Source: Anaerolineaceae bacterium (lineage in GTDB: Bacteria; Chloroflexota; Anaerolineae; Anaerolineales; Anaerolineaceae). From it: DNA of 29,715 nt. The position numbers were made by a program, and so were the translations under genes. The first letter of the stretch is position 1. Every line of letters starts with the position of its first letter. The stretch spans positions 1 to 29,715 of the forward strand of contig JAQTMA010000025.1 in assembly GCA_028714615.1 (NCBI GenBank). The letters run 5' to 3'. Shown here piece by piece: positions 23,881 to 29,715 of the stretch. The notes beneath the pieces were generated by a model that did not search any database, had not been told where the DNA came from, and worked only from the letters and a program-made list of their open reading frames with translations.

Positions 23881-24855
23881 ATGAATCCGAGAAGATACCT
23901 GAACTTATTTCTCCGTGAAGCCGGGATTGGCATGGCGCTGGCGGTGCTGTGCATCATATTTGCCATTGGGGCGCCCAATTTCGCATCGACCGCCAATGTG
24001 ACCAATATCTTCACCCAAATCAGCATCAATACCGTAGTCTCGGTGGGGATGACATTTGCCATCTTACTGGCCGGGATCGATCTATCGGTGGGGTCTGTGG
24101 TCTCGCTGGCGACCATCCTGGCTGGGAAGGTGATCACCGCGAATGGGCTGAATACGCCTACAGCCATCATCCTGGCTGTCCTTGCGGCGTTAGCGGCGGG
24201 GATGGCCTGTGGTTTCTTTAACGGGTTTGTCTCCGAGAGATGGAAGATGCCTGCTTTTATTACGACCTTGGGCATGATGAATATTGCCCGGGGGGCCGCT
24301 CTGCAGATTTCCGAATCGCGAACCATTTACAGTTTCCCGCCCGCATTTAATGCCTTTGGCGCTCACACGTACTTCGGCATCCCATCGATCTTTATCATGG
24401 CAATGGCTACCGTGGTGTTGGGATGGTTCATCCTCACCCGCACCGTGTTTGGGCGGATGATTTATGCCATCGGGAATAACGAGGAAGCGGTGCGGCTTTC
24501 CGGTCACAATCCATCCTCCTACAAGGTCTTGGCGTACGTCTTCTGTGGGGCAATGGTGGGTGTGGCAGCCATTATGTATATGCTGCGTCTCAACGTCGCC
24601 AGCCCAATTTTGGGGGTAGGCTTTGAATTAAAGGCTATCGCCGCCGTTGTTGTCGGCGGCACCAGTATGAACGGCGGGAAAGGTTCGATCATTGGAACTT
24701 TCTTAGGCGCATGTATCATCGGGGTGCTGGATAATGGTCTGCTGTTGATGGGCATGGGGGATTTTGTCCGGCAGATGATCACTGGGTTGATCATCGTGGT
24801 GGCGGTGATCATCGACAGTTACCGGGCCAGAATCACGCTGAGCGTCGAAGCATGA
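23881..24855 (+). CDS. Sugar ABC transporter permease, RbsC type, 324 aa
   Basis: Membrane subunit, probably working as a homodimer with the double ATPase. Eight or more hydrophobic segments are visible, and the family motif GIDLSVGS lies at 65-72. Further landmarks are NGFVSERWKMPAFITTLGMM, the ATPase-contact region AIGNNEEAVRLSGHN, and the late block AVVVGGTSMNGGKGSIIGT followed by DNGLLLMG. All are standard for ribose-type permeases. A GAGA ribosome site precedes the ATG. It is the last gene of the importer unit; no sugar kinase or catabolic gene follows, so the substrate remains open. The next gene is convergent. Confidence 0.95.
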   Translation: MNPRRYLNLFLREAGIGMALAVLCIIFAIGAPNFASTANVTNIFTQISINTVVSVGMTFAILLAGIDLSVGSVVSLATILAGKVITANGLNTPTAIILAVLAALAAGMACGFFNGFVSERWKMPAFITTLGMMNIARGAALQISESRTIYSFPPAFNAFGAHTYFGIPSIFIMAMATVVLGWFILTRTVFGRMIYAIGNNEEAVRLSGHNPSSYKVLAYVFCGAMVGVAAIMYMLRLNVASPILGVGFELKAIAAVVVGGTSMNGGKGSIIGTFLGACIIGVLDNGLLLMGMGDFVRQMITGLIIVVAVIIDSYRARITLSVEA

Positions 24856-24952
24856 GGGGGTTTCAGGGATGCTCTCCAAGATGAGGAGCTCCCGTATATC
24901 GGGGTAGAGCGATGACAGATGGGGAAAACGGAGGGGGGCGTTGGAGCGAACG

Positions 24953-26089
24953 TCATTTCTCCGGCAACACAAAGTCCAGATAATTATCAGGGTGGATCAG
25001 GGTAAACTCGGAGTTTTTATAATTCTCGACCCAACTAGAAGGTGGGCGGATGGCTTTGTTCTGCGACCACTTGAACTCATATCCAAATAATTTCCCGCCA
25101 CGTTCCTCGATAAGATCGATTTCCTGCTGCTGGTATGTGCGCCAAAAATACATATTGGCATACAGAGGGTAATAGGTGCGATACTTGAGACGTTCTGTTA
25201 TCATAAAATTTTCCCATAATGCACCGTGGTCATTCCGTTGGTCCAATGAATTGAATTGGGCAATCAATGCATTGCGAATACCATTATCTAGAAAATAATA
25301 TTTGGATTTATTCGTCACTTCCCGTCGCAGGTTACGGCTGAAACCATTCATCCGGTAGATCACAAAAGCCTTCTCAAGCAGATCAAGATAGCGCTTTACT
25401 GTTTTCACATCTATTCCCAACTGGGTTGCCAATTCATTGATAGCCACTTCGCTTCCAATCTGAAAAGCCAATAATTTTAACAAGTCAAGCAGGGAACGGG
25501 AATTCTTCAGTCGATCCAAAGCAAGGATATCTTTGAGCAGATAAGCATTGGCAATCTCGGTTAAAACCTCAATCCGGGTCCGTTGATTTGGAGCCAGGAG
25601 CACTTCCGGATACCCACCAAACACCAGGAATTCTCCCAGCTTTTCACGCAATTCAAATCGGTTATACGTAGACAACAATTCAGATTGGGCAATTGGGTAA
25701 AGAATTCGGCTGATCTTTCTGCCGGTCAAGGGTTCCCCGACCTGCCCAGCCAACTCAAAGGATGACGAGCCGGTTACGACCACCTGGATGTCTGGAACCT
25801 GGTCAACAATGATTTTCAGGCCCATCCCGATATTGGGGATATTCTGAGCCTCATCAATGGCCAGTAATTCGTAGCCTTCTATGTAAGCCAAGATTTGGTT
25901 AAAATCCTGCGAACTCAGGATTTGTTGAGTACGGATGTTATCCCCGGAATCTAACTTATACTTGCGGGGGGTTTGCTTGAGAAAGGATTGCAGCAGGGTG
26001 GTTTTTCCAACCCGCCGCGGCCCATAGATAACGAGCACCTTATGGGGCGCCATCAGCGTTTCCAAAGGTTCGTAAGCACGTTTGAACAT
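24953..26089 (-). CDS. AAA ATPase of the AAA_14/DUF4143 type, 378 aa
   Basis: Predicted ATP-binding protein of a widespread, poorly understood family. The N-terminal ATPase domain has Walker A GPRRVGKTTLL and Walker B LLAIDEAQN, followed by VVVTGSSSFEL (sensor region). A winged-helix-like stretch (ELATQLGIDVKTVKRYLDLL) precedes the C-terminal DUF4143 part. That part contains KSKYYFLDNGIRNAL and a nuclease-like core, YFWRTYQQQEIDLIEERGGKLFGYEFKW, with the E...D...E-x-K pattern seen in PD-(D/E)XK folds. The start is set at 26089 because a promoter (TTGACG, 16 bp, TATACT at 26102-26097) would begin RNA right at that ATG, implying leaderless translation; ATG 26107 is an alternative. The gene is more AT-rich than its neighbours, stands alone, and may have been acquired horizontally. 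Confidence 0.9.
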   Translation of the reverse strand: MFKRAYEPLETLMAPHKVLVIYGPRRVGKTTLLQSFLKQTPRKYKLDSGDNIRTQQILSSQDFNQILAYIEGYELLAIDEAQNIPNIGMGLKIIVDQVPDIQVVVTGSSSFELAGQVGEPLTGRKISRILYPIAQSELLSTYNRFELREKLGEFLVFGGYPEVLLAPNQRTRIEVLTEIANAYLLKDILALDRLKNSRSLLDLLKLLAFQIGSEVAINELATQLGIDVKTVKRYLDLLEKAFVIYRMNGFSRNLRREVTNKSKYYFLDNGIRNALIAQFNSLDQRNDHGALWENFMITERLKYRTYYPLYANMYFWRTYQQQEIDLIEERGGKLFGYEFKWSQNKAIRPPSSWVENYKNSEFTLIHPDNYLDFVLPEK

Positions 26090-26096
26090 GCAACCA

Positions 26097-26124
26097 GTAT
26101 ACGACATTCTTTATCTTTCGTCAA
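26097..26124 (-). promoter_or_regulatory. Promoter of the AAA_14/DUF4143 gene
   Basis: Minus-strand TTGACG (26124-26119), a 16-bp spacer and TATACT (26102-26097). The predicted start falls at about 26090, next to ATG 26089. The -35 touches the palindrome at 26124-26150, so a factor binding there could block or aid transcription. Confidence 0.5.
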
Positions 26125-26150
26125 AAACAGGGAGTGCGACTCCCTGTTTT
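26124..26150. repeat. Perfect 12-bp hairpin with a third partial copy nearby
   Basis: AAAACAGGGAGT (26124-26135) and ACTCCCTGTTTT (26139-26150) enclose only GCG. AAAACAGGGA occurs again at 26158-26167. On the minus strand TTTTT follows the stem, so it resembles an intrinsic terminator that would shield the ATPase gene from upstream transcription, but it also lies exactly at the -35 and could be an operator. Confidence 0.6.
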
Positions 26151-26201
26151 ACTATATAAAACAGGGAATAGGACGGCACGCACCCAGGGTTTTCACCTGA
26201 G

Positions 26202-26242
26202 GGCGGGCTTATCTTCAACAGAAACGGGGATAAAAGCCCGCC
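26202..26242. repeat. Inverted repeat in the AAA ATPase-carboxylase gap
   Basis: GGCGGGCTT (26202-26210) and AAGCCCGCC (26234-26242) pair perfectly. ATC/GAT can add three pairs inside after a two-base bulge. No clear U-tract follows on either strand. Confidence 0.45.
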
Positions 26243-26336
26243 TGGAACAAGAAATCATCTAGACAGGGCGAAACGAGTCGATCCCAACGGTGTTTCCCCC
26301 ATATGTCCAATAATTCCAGACCCAAAAAGGATATGA

Positions 26337-26379
26337 ATGGCTCATTGGGAATCACCGTGAAGGATTCCCAATGAGCTAT
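26337..26379. repeat. Long stem-loop upstream of the carboxylase operon
   Basis: GCTCATTGGGAATC (26340-26353) and GATTCCCAATGAGC (26363-26376) are perfect 14-base arms around nine bases. Extending outward through one G-T pair gives 17 pairs (26337-26379). It ends 32 bp before ATG 26412, so it is either in the leader of the carboxylase message or a strong regulator site just upstream of it. Confidence 0.6.
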
Positions 26380-26411
26380 ATTAATCCTCGAACAGGGGAG
26401 GTTTAAGCATA

Positions 26412-27950
26412 ATGGTTGAACAATATGAGTATTACCGGATGGAGTCGGCTGCGATCAAGGGAGGGGGTGAAGAACAGATCACCAGGCAACATGCTAAAGG
26501 AAAAAACACAGCGCGCGAGCGGATCGAGGCTTTATTGGATCAAGGGACGTTTACCGAAATTGACCGGTTTGTCTCCCCGCGCCCAAATGGAGCGGGAGCG
26601 GATGCTGGCCCAGTTCTCACGGATGGGGTCATTACCGGATGGGGAAAGATCGATGGCAGGCAAGTATTCCTCTTCGCCCAGGACTTTACGGTTTGGGGTG
26701 GTTCGGTTGGGGAAGCGCATGGGAAGAAGATCGCGAAAATCATCGATTTGGCCACCCAAAGCGGCGCTGCAATCATCGGGTTGAACGATTCGGGAGGTGC
26801 ACGCATCCAGGAAGGGGTGGATTCGCTGGCTGCATATGGAGAGATCTTTTCCAGGAACACACGGGCATCGGGGGTCATTCCACAGCTTTCGGTGATCCTT
26901 GGACCTTGCGCCGGAGGAGCGGTGTACTCACCCGCGATCACCGATTTCATTTTTATGGTCGAAGAGATCGCATACATGTTCATTACCGGACCGGATGTCG
27001 TCAAATCGGTCACACACGAGGAGGTCGGTTTTGATTCTCTGGGTGGGGCGTCGGTGCACCGGGCTCGAAGCGGGGTGGCCCATTTTACCGCTCCAGATGA
27101 AGCCAGCGTGTTTGGCCAGGTACGCCGCCTGCTTTCTTTTCTCCCTTCGAATAATCTTTCCCAACCTCCCTATCTTCCCCCTGCGGACGGCCCGCGCTGG
27201 ACACCCGAGTTGGAAACGGCCATCCCGGCAGATCCCCAAAAACCCTACGATATTCACCAGGTGATTGGAATTTTATGCGACGATCACGATTTTCTTGAAG
27301 TCCAACCCGATTATGCCCAAAACCTGGTGGTCGGTTTCGCGCGCTTGAATGGATATCCGATTGGGATTGTTGCCAACCAGCCAGATTTCCTGGCAGGGGT
27401 TCTGGACATTAATGCCTCCGATAAGGGCGCCCGATTTATCCGGTTTTGCGACGCATTTCACCTTCCCTTGGTCACCCTGGTAGACACACCTGGTTTCTTA
27501 CCAGGAGTGGAGCAGGAACACGGGGGAATCATCCGCCATGGCGCTAAAATGATCTATGCCTATGCAGAAGCGAGCGTCCCCAAGCTGGCACTTATCTTGC
27601 GAAAAGCCTACGGGGGAGCATATATCGTGATGAGTTCCAAACACCTGGGTGGAGATATGAACCTGGCGCTGCCCACGGCCGAAATTGCCGTCATGGGGCC
27701 TGAAGGCGCGGTGCAAATCCTTCACCGGAAAGAGATTGCTGCTGCAGAAGACCCAGCTACGACCGGACAAGAGCTAACTCATCGGTACCGGGAGCTGCTT
27801 GCCAATCCGTATGTAGCAGCTTCGCGCGGCTACGTAGATGACGTGATTCTGGCAAAAGGCGCCCGGATGCGGATAATCAATGCTCTGGAGAACCTGCAAA
27901 ACAAACGCCAGCCCGGTCTCGAACGGAAACACGGGAACATTCCGCTGTAA
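26412..27950 (+). CDS. Acyl-CoA carboxylase carboxyltransferase subunit (PccB/AccB type), 512 aa
   Basis: Transfers the carboxyl group from carboxybiotin to a short acyl-CoA (acetyl- or propionyl-CoA). It has both crotonase-like halves: the N-terminal half with ARERIEALLDQGTF, DSGGARIQEGVDSL and the oxyanion glycines in GPCAGGAVYSP, and the C-terminal half with VDTPGFLPGVEQEHGGIIRHGAK and RKAYGGAY. The substrate-pocket residue after GGAY is Ile405. In Streptomyces, Asp at this place marks PccB (propionyl-CoA), while Ile marks AccB, which also takes acetyl-CoA, so broader use is likely. A GGGGAGG ribosome site precedes the ATG. The biotin carboxylase gene starts 18 bp after the stop. A decarboxylase partner is not encoded in the window. 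Confidence 0.93.
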   Translation: MVEQYEYYRMESAAIKGGGEEQITRQHAKGKNTARERIEALLDQGTFTEIDRFVSPRPNGAGADAGPVLTDGVITGWGKIDGRQVFLFAQDFTVWGGSVGEAHGKKIAKIIDLATQSGAAIIGLNDSGGARIQEGVDSLAAYGEIFSRNTRASGVIPQLSVILGPCAGGAVYSPAITDFIFMVEEIAYMFITGPDVVKSVTHEEVGFDSLGGASVHRARSGVAHFTAPDEASVFGQVRRLLSFLPSNNLSQPPYLPPADGPRWTPELETAIPADPQKPYDIHQVIGILCDDHDFLEVQPDYAQNLVVGFARLNGYPIGIVANQPDFLAGVLDINASDKGARFIRFCDAFHLPLVTLVDTPGFLPGVEQEHGGIIRHGAKMIYAYAEASVPKLALILRKAYGGAYIVMSSKHLGGDMNLALPTAEIAVMGPEGAVQILHRKEIAAAEDPATTGQELTHRYRELLANPYVAASRGYVDDVILAKGARMRIINALENLQNKRQPGLERKHGNIPL

Positions 27951-27968
27951 GCGGAGGAATCGGATGCG

Positions 27969-29450
27969 ATGAAAGTACTCGTTGCGAACCGGGGAGAAAT
28001 TGCAATCCGCATCCTACGCACCTGCCGGGAATTGGGGATGCCGAGCGTTGCGATTTATTCGGACGCAGATCAGGAAGCCCTGCATACCCGTTACGCCGAT
28101 GAAGCGGTGCTCATCGGGCCAGCATCCCCCGCCCAAAGCTATCTCAATATCGCTGCGATCCTTCGGGCAGCTCGCATGACCGGAGCGCAGGCAATTCATC
28201 CCGGTTATGGTTTTCTCTCTGAGAATGCTGATTTTTGCCGTGAGGTTGAAGAGGCGGGTCTCCTCTTTATCGGTCCCAGTCCAGAAACACTGGCGCTCAG
28301 CGGCGACAAACTGGCTGCGCGTAAAGCTGCGCGCGACGCCGGGTTGCCGGTTCTGCCTGGCGCCGACCTCCCGCTGAGTGAAGAAACCCAGGTCGGCCTG
28401 GTCGAACAGATCAACTTTCCCGTACTGGTGAAAGCAATTTCGGGAGGCGGGGGGAGGGGGATTCGACTGGCCCATTCGAGGGAGGAGCTGGACGAAATGG
28501 TGGTAAATGCCCGTCAAGAGGCGCTGGCAGCTTTCGGGGATGATGCGGTCTACCTGGAGCCGCTGGTGCAGAATGCCCGGCATATCGAGGTGCAAATCCT
28601 GGCCGATGGGCGCGGCCACGTCCTCTGCCTGGGAGAGCGAGAATGTTCCATTCAGCGCCGGCGCCAGAAGCTCATCGAGGAGGCGCCGGCTTGTGGGTTG
28701 AGCCCTACGCTGCGCAACCAGCTTTTCGACTACGCCACCCGGGTGGCCAGGAGGATTGCCTACCGCAGCCTCGGTACCGTTGAGTTTCTGATCGACCCCC
28801 AAGGCGGGGTGTATTTTATCGAGATCAATCCGCGCATCCAGGTTGAACACCCTGTCACCGAGATGGTCACCGGACTGGACCTGGTACAGGCTCAGCTCCA
28901 ACTGGCGGTGGATGGATCTTTAGCCCTCACTCAGGCGGAGGTGAGATCGCACGGTTGGGCGATCGAAGCCCGTATTCTTGCAGAAGATCCAAGCCAGGGA
29001 TTTATGCCAGCGACCGGGGCAGTCATGCATCTGCAAGAACCGGGAGGACCCGGCATCCGGGTGGATAGCGCCCTCTTTCTGGGGATGCCGGTCACTGCGA
29101 ATTACGATTCGCTGCTTGCGAAAGTGATCGCCTGGGGAAAAGACCGCCCGGCCGCTATCTCCCGGTTGCATCGTAGTCTACAGGAATTCCAGATCGGTGG
29201 GGTTCCGACAGACCTGGAATTCTTGTCCCAGGTAATCGAGAGCCCTGCATTTGTGGCGGGAAGAGTCGATACCACCTTTTTGGATACTTTTCAGCCACCT
29301 GTTCAGGCAAATGAAGACAGCGTCAATCGCGAGGTGGCGCTTGCTACCGCCCTGGCCACTCACCAAAGCCGCGCTCCGAACCAGGCTCGCCCAGACGCGG
29401 GATTGAATGCCTGGCAATCGGCTGCCTGGCGAGAGCAAATGCACCACTGA
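27969..29450 (+). CDS. accC: Biotin carboxylase subunit of acyl-CoA carboxylase, 493 aa
   Basis: ATP-grasp enzyme that carboxylates biotin on its carrier using bicarbonate. The start MKVLVANRGEIAIRI is canonical. Further landmarks are HPGYGFLSENADF, the GGGGRG loop (159-164) after Lys155, and the HIEVQILADGRGHVLCLGER segment. Also present are RRRQKLIEEAPA, the metal- and substrate-binding EINPRIQVEHPVTEM (285-299), and the C-terminal EARILAEDP and YDSLLAKVIAWG blocks. Nothing essential is missing. A GGAGG site lies 11 bases before the ATG at 27969. An alternative ATG at 27964 is out of frame. It sits between the carboxyltransferase and a third gene, forming the usual three-part enzyme with separate subunits. 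Confidence 0.96.
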   Translation: MKVLVANRGEIAIRILRTCRELGMPSVAIYSDADQEALHTRYADEAVLIGPASPAQSYLNIAAILRAARMTGAQAIHPGYGFLSENADFCREVEEAGLLFIGPSPETLALSGDKLAARKAARDAGLPVLPGADLPLSEETQVGLVEQINFPVLVKAISGGGGRGIRLAHSREELDEMVVNARQEALAAFGDDAVYLEPLVQNARHIEVQILADGRGHVLCLGERECSIQRRRQKLIEEAPACGLSPTLRNQLFDYATRVARRIAYRSLGTVEFLIDPQGGVYFIEINPRIQVEHPVTEMVTGLDLVQAQLQLAVDGSLALTQAEVRSHGWAIEARILAEDPSQGFMPATGAVMHLQEPGGPGIRVDSALFLGMPVTANYDSLLAKVIAWGKDRPAAISRLHRSLQEFQIGGVPTDLEFLSQVIESPAFVAGRVDTTFLDTFQPPVQANEDSVNREVALATALATHQSRAPNQARPDAGLNAWQSAAWREQMHH

Positions 29451-29460
29451 TGGAGGAAGA

Positions 29461-29715
29461 ATGACCATTTACCACGTTCAGGTTGGAAACCACAATTACC
29501 GGGTGGATATTTCTGGGAACTCACTGTTTATCGATGGAATCAAAGAGCAGGCCAGGTTGATTCGATTGAACACCAACGATTTCTTCCTCCTCTGCCGGGG
29601 ATGGCGGTACCTGGGGTTGCATATGCAACCGCAAAAGGATCAAACGTATGCCGTTCTCACAGAAGGACGGCGGGTGATCGCCCAGGTAGAAACCGGTGAA
29701 GCAAAAGGGGTCATC
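29461..29715 (+). CDS. Start of a third carboxylase-operon gene, probable biotin carrier (partial)
   Basis: An open frame begins at ATG 29461, ten bases after the accC stop, with a GGAGGAAG ribosome site, and runs 85 codons off the end of the window. The visible part begins MTIYHVQVGNHNYRVDIS and continues as short beta strands without a biotinylation motif. Carrier subunits of acyl-CoA carboxylases often have such an N-terminal segment before the biotinyl domain (with its M-K-M site), which would lie beyond the window. The assignment rests on position and general sequence character, not on a recognised motif. Confidence 0.6.
   Translation, partial: MTIYHVQVGNHNYRVDISGNSLFIDGIKEQARLIRLNTNDFFLLCRGWRYLGLHMQPQKDQTYAVLTEGRRVIAQVETGEAKGVI

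Noticed and set aside
28014..28901. 295-codon minus-strand frame opposite biotin carboxylase
   Set aside because: accC is fully supported by conserved motifs on the plus strand; the antisense frame has none.
1..29715. CRISPR array, tRNA/rRNA genes, insertion sequences or phage genes
   Set aside because: No regularly spaced repeats, cloverleaf-like sequences, transposase or integrase motifs were seen on either strand.

Overview
The window reads as a chromosomal segment of a heterotrophic, sugar- and peptide-scavenging bacterium, most likely Chloroflexota (Anaerolineae-like). The grounds are lipoproteins with long Thr/Ala/Pro-rich linkers after the lipobox, a eukaryote-type Ser/Thr kinase with a PQQ-like propeller, an FHA-winged-helix regulator, a Thermotoga-like GH3 xylosidase and several complete ABC importers. 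The taxonomy is inference; no rRNA or tRNA gene was seen. || Layout: (1) 303-8432, minus strand: a xylo-oligosaccharide unit, read as lacI-type repressor, lipoprotein sugar-binding protein, two MalF/MalG-type permeases, xylose isomerase (xylA) and GH3 beta-xylosidase. No ATPase is encoded in it. The repressor gene has a near-consensus promoter with two tandem palindromes directly downstream of the -10. (2) 8757-11964, minus: alanine racemase (alr) followed by two exported proteins of unknown function. (3) 12038-16743, minus: a complete branched-chain amino-acid-type importer, livKHMGF. (4) 16933-24855: the most unusual part. A Tat-type lipoprotein sugar-binding protein (minus) is divergent, across 43 bp, from a membrane Ser/Thr kinase with an extracytoplasmic PQQ-like propeller. 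The kinase is followed by an FHA-winged-helix DNA-binding protein, a ~500-bp structured non-coding region, and then a ribose/galactose-type importer (binding protein, double ATPase, permease). I infer a phosphothreonine/FHA sugar-sensing circuit controlling the importer. (5) 24953-26089, minus: an AAA ATPase of the AAA_14/DUF4143 type, apparently a stand-alone acquired gene. (6) 26412-29715, plus: an acyl-CoA carboxylase operon with carboxyltransferase, biotin carboxylase and the beginning of a third protein that runs off the window, probably the biotin carrier. || How the parts work together: region 1 would import xylo-oligomers, cleave them and isomerise xylose to xylulose; regions 3 and 4 bring in amino acids and another sugar; region 6 carboxylates acetyl- or propionyl-CoA. 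Each of the four binding-protein genes is followed, right after its stop codon or in the gap to the next gene, by a perfect or near-perfect inverted repeat. This suggests a shared post-transcriptional way of making more binding protein than membrane components.
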